Positions 40,476 to 47,352 of a stretch of 47,352 bases of DNA are shown in pieces. Under the pieces are notes generated by a model. It ran no database searches. It saw only the letters and a list, made by a program, of their open reading frames with translations, and was not told the DNA's origin. The DNA comes from Methylobacterium tardum (GTDB lineage: Bacteria > Pseudomonadota > Alphaproteobacteria > Rhizobiales > Beijerinckiaceae). The translations under genes were made by a program, and so were the position numbers. The stretch spans positions 1 to 47,352 of the forward strand of contig NZ_CP097485.1 of the NCBI RefSeq assembly GCF_023546765.1, given 5' to 3'. The first letter of the stretch is position 1. Each line of letters opens with the position of its first letter.

Positions 40476-41171
40476 TCACTGCTGCGGCATGCGCCTGATC
40501 GCGTCGACGTTCTCAGGCGAGAGGTCCGCTTCGAGGCTCCCGTGATGGTGGACCTCGGCTCGCTTGGCTTCGCTGTGGTGCGCTTTCACGGAAGGGGCTT
40601 TCTGATCCACCGAACCGGTCGTCATCGGCACGTTGCGGTTCGGCCAGTCCTCCACCTTCAGCGCCTTGGCAGGCTTCTGGTCGCCACAGCCATCGCAGAC
40701 CGAGACCAACCACGACTGCCAGAGACCGTTGGTCTTCTCCTCAGCCGACTTCGCTTGCTCACGGTGAGCGGACGCCAACGCGACTGTGTCGAGGTCCGAC
40801 TGCTTTTTAGGTTCGGTCGCAGTGCGGAGCTCATCCAGTTGCACGTCGCGCCTCTCCGGCGAGCTGACGGGCGTGGACGGTGTCGGGAGAGAACCTGTAG
40901 TGCTGGGCTCACCTCTGCATCCGGTACACACCCGAGTGGTGATCGCGTCGTCTGCGGCCTGACGAGGTGTCAGGCGCTCAATAGGCTTGACCGAGGTTGG
41001 GCTGGCATTGCGGCTCGGTGGCTTCGTCTGCCCGACCACGGTGGTGTTGGGCGCCTTCTCGGCTGAAAGCGGTCCGCCTCCGGTCCCCGTCTGGTCTGCC
41101 TGGGCGAACACAGCACCCAGTGGCAACGAACTCAGGATTGAGGCGGCGACCAGAGTGCGCAATGTTGTCAT
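40476..41171 (-). CDS. Secreted hypothetical protein, 231 aa
   Basis: ATG 41171 is preceded by GGAGGAAACC, so the ATG 12 bases upstream is not the start. The signal peptide is TTLRTLVAASILSSLPLGAV, FAQA. The mature part is Pro/Thr/Ser-rich and disordered, with two CxxC pairs (VCTGCRG and VCDGCGD) and a His-rich end (AHHSEAKRAEVHHHG). Paired CxxC plus His may bind metal in the periplasm. No family is recognised. Confidence 0.6.
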   Translation of the reverse strand: MTTLRTLVAASILSSLPLGAVFAQADQTGTGGGPLSAEKAPNTTVVGQTKPPSRNASPTSVKPIERLTPRQAADDAITTRVCTGCRGEPSTTGSLPTPSTPVSSPERRDVQLDELRTATEPKKQSDLDTVALASAHREQAKSAEEKTNGLWQSWLVSVCDGCGDQKPAKALKVEDWPNRNVPMTTGSVDQKAPSVKAHHSEAKRAEVHHHGSLEADLSPENVDAIRRMPQQ

Positions 41172-41361
41172 GGTTTCCTCCATGGCAACACAATCGGCTA
41201 AATCGAGCCGAGTTCACCCCGTGTCGGCTACAGTAGCACGACGTAGTGGAGCGCAAGCTGGCCGGCCCCTACCGCCGTCCGGGTCACGGCCTCAGCTTCC
41301 GGCAACCTCTTCCGCGCCAGATGGCGAAAGCTGATTAAGCCTCTGCTGCCCGGCAAGCTGT

Positions 41362-42048
41362 TCAGTGCCGTCGCAATCTTTGCTTGATCCAGCTATCTGC
41401 ATGTGGGTCGGCGTAGTGCAAAAGCGCAGTCGCTCGGATTGCATCAGCGTCGCACGGTTCATTGGTGTGCAGAGAGCGATAGCCCCAGAAAAGGTATAGG
41501 CTCCCGGGCTTGAGGGAGAGGCGGACCACGCGCTTACTGCCTCGGTGGTAGGCCCAGTTGAACAGCGCCTGGGACAGACGATTGTCGACCAGCACCTTGT
41601 CGATAAGATTGCCGAGGTAGGTTCTGCGAATATCACGCGTATTGGGATGGATGGCCAGTCGACCAGGATTGCCGTGATCCGGTACCGTAATAGGGATGAG
41701 CGCCGTCAGGATGTAGGAGTCGAAGTGGAAGCGCATCGAGTGTTTCTTGGCGCTCCCTCCTGAAAGGCACCGCAGGATCTGATAGAAACCCACGTCCGGC
41801 GCAGGCTGACCGATGGCACTCTCGTAGATATTCCGGCACAGCGCGACGAAGTCCGGATCGGCCGGCAGACTGGCTAAGAACGTATCGCCCAGATCCTGAG
41901 TGCCGGCAAAGCCGATGTACTCGCCTCCATTCGCAGTAACGGCATCGAAAACGAACGCCTGCGCCATGCGCAGATCGTCGGGTCCAACATAATCTTCAAC
42001 GACTGCGTAGCCTTTCGAGGTGATCTCAAGCGCAAGCGCTTTGGACAT
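41362..42048 (-). CDS. 2-oxoglutarate/Fe(II) oxygenase-like protein, 228 aa
   Basis: From ATG 42048 (GTG 42090 is the alternative), the double-stranded beta-helix motifs are visible. RFHFDSYILTALIPI contains H108-x-D110, GYRSLHTNEP contains H194, and R205 lies 11 residues later, the usual 2-oxoglutarate-binding Arg. This is the phytanoyl-dioxygenase-like facial triad. Such enzymes hydroxylate small molecules, lipids or peptides, and the substrate here is unknown. The start is preceded by a long AT-rich leader. It stands alone on the minus strand. Confidence 0.75.
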   Translation of the reverse strand: MSKALALEITSKGYAVVEDYVGPDDLRMAQAFVFDAVTANGGEYIGFAGTQDLGDTFLASLPADPDFVALCRNIYESAIGQPAPDVGFYQILRCLSGGSAKKHSMRFHFDSYILTALIPITVPDHGNPGRLAIHPNTRDIRRTYLGNLIDKVLVDNRLSQALFNWAYHRGSKRVVRLSLKPGSLYLFWGYRSLHTNEPCDADAIRATALLHYADPHADSWIKQRLRRH

Positions 42049-42420
42049 GGTTCCAGTCAGGTTTCTAAATCTGTAACCCACGGAAGCCACCTTCAGTACG
42101 AGACAGATGCCCGGAATTTAGAATTATTACGAACTCCAACAAGATTTCAATTTGAGATGATGCTGGGATTAAAGTCAATGTCGAAACGTGAGGCAAAAAC
42201 TTATCCAGATTATGCAAGAAGTGCTCAAATTATGCTCTCGGCAGAGCGTAGCTATTGGAGCTGCGAAGGGCGATCTACAGCGGTAGGGCTTGTGTGATGC
42301 TTCCGCTTTCGCCCGATCAAGGGTGTTGATCCGAGAGCGCTGCGCCATTCTAGCGCACTCTTCACTCAGATAGCCCTTCGCCTTCAGGTGCTCAGTGGTA
42401 CGAGCGGACCGCTCCGATGC
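42049..42420. other. AT-rich intergenic region
   Basis: Bases 42100-42260 are distinctly AT-rich and probably hold the oxygenase promoter. Minus-strand sequence around 42300-42400 reads briefly like protein (TEHLKAKGYLSEECARMAQR) but has no start, so it may be a gene relic. Confidence 0.35.
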
Positions 42421-42498
42421 CTACCCCTTCCGCTCTCGGAACCGGATCCCGGCCCCGCCGCCGTTCTCGGGGTTGAGCTCCATGCCGGCGGCGCGTCT
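42421..42498 (-). pseudogene. C-terminal remnant of an XRE-type repressor
   Basis: The minus-strand reading AAGMELNPENGGGAGIRFRE, RKG and stop at 42421-42423 is the usual ending of XRE repressors (compare EAAGVEFTNGGEPGVKLRRR in the intact gene at 43627). The front of the gene is missing; the LuxR-type gene begins where it would be. This suggests insertion or recombination. Confidence 0.55.
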
Positions 42499-42516
42499 GC
42501 TCTTCGTCAACCCTGA

Positions 42517-43605
42517 TCAAGGCACAGGCAATGAGGCGCCGGCTAGGAGCTGGACCAGTTCCGCTTGCCGCGCAGTGCCCGTTTTCGACATCACAGCCTT
42601 AAGCTGCGATCGCACGGTCGCTGGCGATGTACCAAACTCGACCGACAGGCCAGCGATTGTGCTACCGCCTGCAATCCCACGAGCCACACGCGCCTCAGCG
42701 GCCGTCAGATCAAACAGCCCCTCAAGAACCGATAGGCCTGGCACGTGCTTAGCCGTCAAAGGCGTGAACACAGCGATAGCCTCGGCCGCCGCAAACAAGT
42801 CAGCGGCCGCACGCCGGATTGGCAGCAGATGAAGAACGGTCGCCGGCTGATCACCACGAGATGGCAGAGGGATGGATCGACTTGAGGCGTTTGCCTCGGT
42901 CGACAATTCGATAAGGGCGCGAACCAGTAGCCGATCTGCCGCCGGATCCGCCAAAACGAGGCGAGGCCCGTCATGGATCATCTCGCGCAGGAGGCGTTCG
43001 CAACTCTGGTTCATGGCCAGGGCGCGCCCTTTGCGCCCTAGAACCGCGACTGGGAGGCCAACAGTCTCCAGCGCCTGCGCTGCTGCTCGTACCGTCTGCA
43101 TACGCAGACGGGCTGACATCGTGGCCGCACGAGCGAGATGCGGTCTCACGCTGTCAAGCCGGGCTACGGCATCCGGCGGAATAGGTCCTCGCTCGATGAC
43201 CCGTTCGATATCAAAAATCAGCTGATCACCCGTAGGAACGTTGATGACGCTGGCGGCCCCCATTCCGAACCCACGAGGGATCAGGAATTCGCGGAAGACC
43301 GGCTCGCGGGCGAATTCCTCTGGTGTGAAAACGTCGAGATCCGTGACGAACCCGGCGTGCCGTTTTGCGAGCAAGCGCCTCGTGCGATCAGTTCGGGCAA
43401 ACCAGCCCTCCTCGATGTAGGCGAGGATGCTGTCTGCGAAGTTCGGTGTGGTGACGAACCGAGAGCTATCCAAATCAGCGGTGAACAGCACCGCCGCATC
43501 TGCGCCGCCGTAGCTCGCGAGGTCGGTTAAAACTGCCGACCAAAGCTCCGGCAGGACGGCGGCTTCGTAGATCCGGTCTACGAGATCGTCCCGCGGATCA
43601 GACAT
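42517..43605 (-). CDS. LuxR-type HTH regulator, 362 aa
   Basis: ATG 43605 was chosen; GTG 43620 is possible. Residues 1-280 are a sensory region (VDRIYEAAVLPELWSAVLTD at the start, a PAS-like section ALETVGLPVAVLGRKGRALA near 190). The last 65 residues are a GerE HTH: FDLTAAEARVARGIAGGSTI, FGTSPATVRSQLKAVMSKTG. It is a transcription factor of the large single-component LuxR type. It follows the XRE gene by 21 bp on the same strand and may be co-transcribed with it. It is adjacent to an XRE remnant on its 3' side. Confidence 0.8.
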   Translation of the reverse strand: MSDPRDDLVDRIYEAAVLPELWSAVLTDLASYGGADAAVLFTADLDSSRFVTTPNFADSILAYIEEGWFARTDRTRRLLAKRHAGFVTDLDVFTPEEFAREPVFREFLIPRGFGMGAASVINVPTGDQLIFDIERVIERGPIPPDAVARLDSVRPHLARAATMSARLRMQTVRAAAQALETVGLPVAVLGRKGRALAMNQSCERLLREMIHDGPRLVLADPAADRLLVRALIELSTEANASSRSIPLPSRGDQPATVLHLLPIRRAAADLFAAAEAIAVFTPLTAKHVPGLSVLEGLFDLTAAEARVARGIAGGSTIAGLSVEFGTSPATVRSQLKAVMSKTGTARQAELVQLLAGASLPVP

Positions 43606-43626
43606 GACTGCCGGCGTCACGCTGCG

Positions 43627-43860
43627 TCACGACTGATCCCTCCGGCGCAGCTTCACGCCTGGCTCGCCGCCGTTGGTGAACTCGACGCCTGCGGCTTCGA
43701 GTACCTGCTGCACGGCCGTCAGCGTGGACGCCTTGGGGTCGGAGGACCCACGCTCAATGTTGTTGAGGCCCGTGGTCGAGATGCCAGCGCGCTTGGCCAC
43801 CTCCGCTTGCGTCAAGCCGAGCATCGCTCTGGCGCCACGGATTTGCTCAGGCTTCAACAT
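43627..43860 (-). CDS. XRE-family repressor, 77 aa
   Basis: A compact HTH protein: MLKPEQIRGARAMLGLTQAE, VAKRAGISTTGLNNIERGSS, then TLTAVQQVLEAAGVEFTNGG. It is the standard single-domain Cro/C1 type. The divergent region to the right has AGTTGAT/ATCAACT dyads, so it is likely autoregulated. It heads a unit with the LuxR-type gene. Confidence 0.88.
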   Translation of the reverse strand: MLKPEQIRGARAMLGLTQAEVAKRAGISTTGLNNIERGSSDPKASTLTAVQQVLEAAGVEFTNGGEPGVKLRRRDQS

Positions 43861-43887
43861 GGCACAATCATAGCTGGAGGCGAGAAA

Positions 43888-43956
43888 ATATCAACTGCGG
43901 TGTTGACATCCTCAACTTGTGTGGCAATCTCAAGCCTAGTTGATGCAATATCAACT
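43888..43956. promoter_or_regulatory. Operator repeats and promoter between XRE gene and 43978
   Basis: ATATCAACT at 43888-43896 recurs at 43948-43956 as part of the dyad AGTTGAT-5-ATCAACT (43938-43956). GTTGA/TCAAC (43902-43906/43912-43916) makes a third, related dyad. TTGACA at 43903-43908 could be a -35 element. It looks like a multi-site XRE operator. Confidence 0.55.
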
Positions 43957-43977
43957 CAGGTTGAGGCCTCCCCGCAA

Positions 43978-44268
43978 ATGCCCCACCGCACTGTCTCCTG
44001 GAACCGCATCTCCCGCTCCCTGCACGACAGCCGCCCGGCCATCCCCGCCGGCATGCTCGGCGCCCGCGCCCTGGTGCAGCTCGGCGCTCGCACGCGCCCC
44101 CTCGTCGTCGCCGGCCGCTACGACCGCGCCGCCATCATGGCCGCCGCCTGCAAGGCCGCCTCTGGCATTCAGGAGCGGTGCGGCGTCTCCCGCGCCGAGG
44201 CGATGTCCTCCGCCCTCAAGGCCACGTGGCAGGTCGCCAAGGCCGCCCACCGCGCCGCTGCGCACTGA
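43978..44268 (+). CDS. Hypothetical protein, 96 aa
   Basis: ATG 43978: helical and basic (SWNRISRSLHDSRPAIPAGM, RPLVVAGRYDRAAIMAAACK, AEAMSSALKATWQVAKAAHR). It is the first of five co-directional genes running to 46.7 kb, behind the XRE operator region, so the whole run may be under XRE control. No motif. Confidence 0.55.
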   Translation: MPHRTVSWNRISRSLHDSRPAIPAGMLGARALVQLGARTRPLVVAGRYDRAAIMAAACKAASGIQERCGVSRAEAMSSALKATWQVAKAAHRAAAH

Positions 44269-44353
44269 ACCCCTAGCGGTCTGACCCGCCCCACCACGGG
44301 GCGCCCCTTCCACCTCCGACCCACCGCCACGAGCCCTCACCGGAGCCCGAACG

Positions 44354-44638
44354 ATGACGCACGCCCGCATTCCCGATTTCTCGCAGCCCGCGCCAGTCCG
44401 CGCCCCGCACCTGACCTCGACGGCGCGCCGCCGCCTCCCGGTCGACGGCCGGTTCCTCAATCTCCCGAACGAGCCGCTGCCCGGCGAGCTCGCCGCCTGG
44501 GAGATCGCCGAGCCGGTCCGCCCCAAGACCCCGCACGCCCGCGCCTTCCGCTTCCTCGATGTCGCCGGCGAGCTGCTAGCGGCCGTGGCCATCATCGGCG
44601 GCGGCATCGTTCTGACCGGCTTCGCCTCCCTGCTCTGA
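44354..44638 (+). CDS. Tail-anchored hypothetical protein, 94 aa
   Basis: A polar, Arg/Pro-rich front (TSTARRRLPVDGRFLNLPNE) and a single C-terminal membrane helix (LLAAVAIIGGGIVLTGFASL). ATG 44354. It is the second in the run; no family is recognised. Confidence 0.6.
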   Translation: MTHARIPDFSQPAPVRAPHLTSTARRRLPVDGRFLNLPNEPLPGELAAWEIAEPVRPKTPHARAFRFLDVAGELLAAVAIIGGGIVLTGFASLL

Positions 44639-44696
44639 CCTGCCCCGCAACCTGCCGCGGGCCCGGGCTCGCGGACCTCATCCGGAGATCCACGAC

Positions 44697-45731
44697 ATGA
44701 CCCTGCGCACCTCCCTGCGGCGCCTCATCGGCCGCGACCCCGTCCGGCCCACCCTGCGCGAGCGCGCCACGGAGACCGCCGCTCGCCTCGCTGCATCCAA
44801 GGCGCCGGCCGCCAAACCTGCATCGCCCAGCGCCACAGCGCAGGTGCTGCATCCGGCTGGCGAGCCGGATCCTGCCCTCGCGGTTGCGACCGTGTTCCGG
44901 GCGAGCTGGGATGCCCTCAGCAAGGTGCTGGACGCCGAGGCGCCGGACGACCTGGTGGGCGAACTCGAGGACGCGCAGGGCGCCGCCTACGATCGCCTGC
45001 GGGCCGTGCGGCCGAGCACACCCGAGGGTTACCGCGCCCTCGCCGAGTGCTGGGGCACGGTGCTGAAAGGGCACCGCGGCGCAGAGCCGGGCATGACGGC
45101 CGCCGATCACGCCGCGGACGCCCTGATCGCCGCGGCCGGCGCATGCGCGCCCGTCCAGCCGGTCGACTGGTACGACCCGCCGCCCGGCTTCATGGCCTCG
45201 CCGGCTCTGGAGCCGTCCAACTTCGTCCCGGTCTCGGACGGCATCGCGCGCGAGCTCGCCCGCCTCCGCGGGGCCGCTTGGGCCGAGTTTCATCGTCGCG
45301 TCAGCCCGGGGACCGAGGCCGAGGACATCAGGCGCATTCGCCGGGAACTGCACCTCGACAAACTGTCCCCCGAGCTGCCTCACTCAAACATCGTTGATCA
45401 GGTCGACTTCGCTTCCGCAGACATCCGCGAGCTGCAAGCCCTCCATGGGCGGATGCGCGAGCTGTCGAGCGTCGCCTACGCAATGAGCGTCATGGAGTGC
45501 TGTGCGGACAACGCGGCCGGCCGGCTGCTGCACTGGCTTGCGGACGAGCTGACCACCGTCGAGAGCAAGGCCGCCGACGAGTTGCAGAGCCGTCAGCCGA
45601 CGGACTTCTGGGACCGGAGGACCCGCCTCGCGGCCGTGGCCGAGCGCATCATCGACAACGGCGACAACGCCGAGACCGCTGGCTTCATTCAAGAACTCAC
45701 GGCCTGGGCCGCCGAGCAGGCGCGGCGCTGA
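44697..45731 (+). CDS. Hypothetical helical protein, 344 aa
   Basis: A basic head (TLRTSLRRLIGRDPVRPTLR) and an Ala/Pro linker are followed by a long helical soluble region: VFRASWDALSKVLDAEAPDD, YRALAECWGTVLKGHRG, and later WLADELTTVESKAADELQSR. No catalytic motif. It is found in this form as a plasmid or chromosomal hypothetical in methylobacteria. It is third in the co-directional run; the role is unknown. Confidence 0.65.
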   Translation: MTLRTSLRRLIGRDPVRPTLRERATETAARLAASKAPAAKPASPSATAQVLHPAGEPDPALAVATVFRASWDALSKVLDAEAPDDLVGELEDAQGAAYDRLRAVRPSTPEGYRALAECWGTVLKGHRGAEPGMTAADHAADALIAAAGACAPVQPVDWYDPPPGFMASPALEPSNFVPVSDGIARELARLRGAAWAEFHRRVSPGTEAEDIRRIRRELHLDKLSPELPHSNIVDQVDFASADIRELQALHGRMRELSSVAYAMSVMECCADNAAGRLLHWLADELTTVESKAADELQSRQPTDFWDRRTRLAAVAERIIDNGDNAETAGFIQELTAWAAEQARR

Positions 45732-45821
45732 ACTGATCCCGCCTGCCTTCGCAGCCGTGCGTCCCGCCCCGGCCGAGCCCTGCCGGGCCTTTCCCTTCAT
45801 CGCGACCCGAGACCTGACACC

Positions 45822-46367
45822 ATGGGCGACGTGCTCACCTTCACCCCGCGTCCGAAACCGATCGCCCCCGAGGCCCTGGAGCCATTGGCTGGCTCTGCGC
45901 TCCGCGCCAGCCTGGAGGAGGCGGCCCAGATCGCCCTCGACGCCGCAGACCGCATCATTGCCGTCTTGGATCGCATGGACGGCGATGCCGGAGCTGGGGA
46001 GCGCAAATGCGAAACGATTTCGCTTCTCGAAAACGGTTTCCGTTTTGCCGAGCCGGATCTCAGCATCCACGCCCGCCCGGTTAGCACGTGGGGCGAGCAA
46101 TCAGGACGGGCGTGGAGGTCGGCGGAACGCCGACGCGGTAGAGCTAGGCCGACTTGCCATTCCGTCCAGCAGTCGCTCCCCACGAACGCCGCTCGCGCAT
46201 TCCGGTGCGGGGACGCTCAAGACCCCGAGGAGGAACTGCCCGAGACCGTGCTGCCGGAGGTGCCGGCCATCCTGACCACCGAGGCCGAGATCCTGCCCTG
46301 GCGCGGCCGCGGCAACGTCATCGCGGCGGCCGGGGCTTTCCTCGCCGACTTGCTGGAGCGCGCCTGA
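45822..46367 (+). CDS. Hypothetical protein with an unusual central insert, 181 aa
   Basis: The ends look like one coherent small protein: GDVLTFTPRPKPIAPEALEP, LEEAAQIALDAADRIIAVLD at the front, and PEEELPETVLPEVPAILTTE, AEILPWRGRGNVIAAAGAFL at the back. Residues about 60-135 differ in style (ERRRGRARPTCHS and so on), and the DNA there is more AT-rich and carries two hairpins (46067-46115 and 46118-46134). An in-frame insertion of a palindromic repeat is likely. The stop overlaps the next ATG. Confidence 0.55.
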   Translation: MGDVLTFTPRPKPIAPEALEPLAGSALRASLEEAAQIALDAADRIIAVLDRMDGDAGAGERKCETISLLENGFRFAEPDLSIHARPVSTWGEQSGRAWRSAERRRGRARPTCHSVQQSLPTNAARAFRCGDAQDPEEELPETVLPEVPAILTTEAEILPWRGRGNVIAAAGAFLADLLERA

Positions 46368-46675
46368 TGCCGACCACGCTCCCGACCCTGGCGCAGCAGA
46401 TCCGGCGCCTGTCTCGGCCCGACTTCGCCCGGCTGCTGATCCTGCTGGCGCGGGTGCGCCTCCTCGACCTTCGGCTGCACGTCGTCGTGTCGCTGGGCTA
46501 CGGTCTCGCTGACGCCGGCCCGCTGCGCCTGATGCGAAGGTGGCTGACACTGCACGAGGCGATCAGCGCCTTGCTCGGCATCCCCGAGCCGCCCCACGTC
46601 GCTATCGTGCGCGTGACGCTGAAGGCGCCTCAGAGCCCTACCCACCAAGCAGCGCCTGAAACCCACGGGCTGTAG
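46367..46675 (+). CDS. Hypothetical protein, 102 aa
   Basis: ATG overlaps the preceding stop (TGATG). Helical with hydrophobic runs: RLSRPDFARLLILLARVRLL, DLRLHVVVSLGYGLADAGPL, ending polar. It may associate with the membrane. Its last 46 bp overlap the convergent gene at 46630. Confidence 0.55.
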   Translation: MPTTLPTLAQQIRRLSRPDFARLLILLARVRLLDLRLHVVVSLGYGLADAGPLRLMRRWLTLHEAISALLGIPEPPHVAIVRVTLKAPQSPTHQAAPETHGL

Positions 46676-46965
46676 GGTTTGCCCGCCTGCCATGTGCGCT
46701 TGAGTTCATCGGAGAACTGCCGCGACGCTCGTGCGCGCTCAGCATCATAATCGCGATGCGGGTCAAAACCCGATCGCAGCATGGCATCGGATCGCGGCGG
46801 GAAGGACGCATTCATTTCGGCCGAGATATCGGCGCCAGCATCCTCGTGATCGCTGCCCCAATCGATCAGCCGCCTCCCAGGCTGCCCGTAGGCCCTGTTC
46901 TTCTGGAGCAGCGGCTGACTAAGCCGCTCGCGCAACACATCTCGCAAGCGATCCAGTAGCCCCAT
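46630..46965 (-). CDS. Hypothetical protein, 111 aa
   Basis: ATG 46965 has GAGGTCCGCC upstream. Front: MGLLDRLRDVLRERLSQPLL, QKNRAYGQPGRRLIDWGSDH; then acidic and helical with RDYDAERARASRQFSDELKR. The end YSPWVSGAAWWVGL is Trp-rich. No family is recognised. It overlaps the 3' end of the convergent gene by 46 bp, so one of the two ends may be inexact. Confidence 0.5.
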   Translation of the reverse strand: MGLLDRLRDVLRERLSQPLLQKNRAYGQPGRRLIDWGSDHEDAGADISAEMNASFPPRSDAMLRSGFDPHRDYDAERARASRQFSDELKRTWQAGKPYSPWVSGAAWWVGL

Positions 46966-47298
46966 GGCGGACCTCAACGTTGACTTAACCGTGCCGCCCG
47001 GCCGACATGCCATGTCCGGCTGGCGCGCGCTCTGTGCGAGTCGCCGGGAGCATCAGGAGACCACGCCGCCGCAAGTCGACCCCTGAAAAGCCAACGGCCC
47101 CCCAGTCGCCAAACTGGAGGGCCGTCGAAATCGAAAAGGCCTGTGAGGCCCCAATGCACCCCTCACAAGCCATGAGACGCCCCCGGGCGTCAAGCGGGAA
47201 CGCCAATTCCCGCGACGATGAGGCTTTGCCTTGTGGACCGGACGCCCCTGCGGCGGCCCGGAACGACCTGTTGCGGCCCTTTCACGGGGCCGAGAACC
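46966..47298. other. Hairpin-rich leader of the winged-helix gene
   Basis: Five stems follow each other: 47094-47106/47113-47125 (13 bp, one mismatch), TGTGAGG/CCTCACA (47142-47148/47161-47167), GACGCC/GGCGTC (47176-47181/47186-47191), GCGGGAA/TTCCCGC (47194-47200/47207-47213) and CGGCCC/GGGCCG (47274-47279/47287-47292). They end 6 bases before the ATG at 47299, so translation of that gene may be controlled by this RNA. No gene is supported here. Confidence 0.5.
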
Positions 47299-47352
47299 AT
47301 GTTTGCCGACGAGTTGAGGTGCGCCATCGAGGCGGCCGACCGAATCACCCTG
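47299..47352 (+). CDS. Winged-helix DNA-binding protein, 5' end (continues at base 1)
   Basis: ATG 47299 begins MFADELRCAIEAADRITL and runs open to the last base. Joined to base 1 it continues in frame as PSVTALLWRAYGEGKVTEAE, one smooth amphipathic N-terminal domain. This in-frame join is the main evidence that the window is circular. See the entry at 1-729 for the DNA-binding part. Confidence 0.7.
   Translation, partial: MFADELRCAIEAADRITL

Noticed and set aside
1..47352. Search for tRNA genes, rRNA and CRISPR arrays
   Set aside because: No cloverleaf with the GTTCNANNC-type arm, no rRNA-like stretch and no regularly spaced repeats were noticed by eye; a covariance-model search would be decisive.

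Overview
The window looks like a GC-rich alphaproteobacterial accessory replicon, most likely a Methylobacterium-type plasmid. The reasons are a Porin_2-type porin, an Omp25/RopB-like barrel, ctrA and a Ros/MucR regulator, a ParA locus, many very small proteins, and the overall protein style. The two window ends join in frame: the 18 codons at 47299-47352 run directly into the frame open from base 1 and give one plausible winged-helix protein of about 260 residues. I infer that the window is a complete circular molecule of 47,352 bp cut inside that gene. No rRNA, tRNA or CRISPR array was seen.

Layout. 1-6.7 kb: winged-helix protein, PilZ protein, several tiny proteins, an HNH-type protein, an outer-membrane barrel, a LuxR-type regulator and a membrane protein. 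6.9-9.9 kb: a compact divergent cassette with a PF14907-like nucleotidyltransferase and a PqqD/RRE protein on one side, and a twin-arginine-headed small protein plus a PqqD-HprK-like kinase fusion on the other. This resembles RiPP or lasso-peptide tailoring genes, but no cyclase is present. 10.0-15.9 kb (minus) and 16.8-22.4 kb (plus): phage-derived material. It has two large virion-like proteins and RHH proteins on one arm, and an excisionase-like protein, a primase-helicase and a PAPS-reductase-like enzyme on the other. A striking set of nested inverted repeats lies just after the primase. 22.8-24.1 kb: ctrA followed by a mucR homologue that has lost its zinc ligands. 24.2-26.2 kb: small genes, a wrecked tyrosine integrase and an intact IS630-family element. 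26.5-27.9 kb: parA, a partner gene and tiny membrane proteins.

28-40 kb is a field of small proteins belonging to several paralogous families, some scattered over both strands. It also holds a serine recombinase, a major porin with a strong terminator, a secreted collagen-like protein, and an AT-richer island with a TupA-like ATP-grasp enzyme. 40-47 kb: secreted and oxygenase-like proteins, a LuxR regulator, an XRE repressor with operator repeats, a run of co-directional hypothetical genes, and a hairpin-rich leader in front of the winged-helix gene.

How it may work together: ParA, its partner and the winged-helix/primase genes would serve maintenance. The plasmid ctrA and mucR, together with perfect TTAA-N7-TTAA boxes ahead of small genes, suggest that plasmid gene expression is tied to the host cell cycle. 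The barrels, porin, collagen-like protein and PqqD-kinase cassette suggest envelope or secreted-peptide functions.
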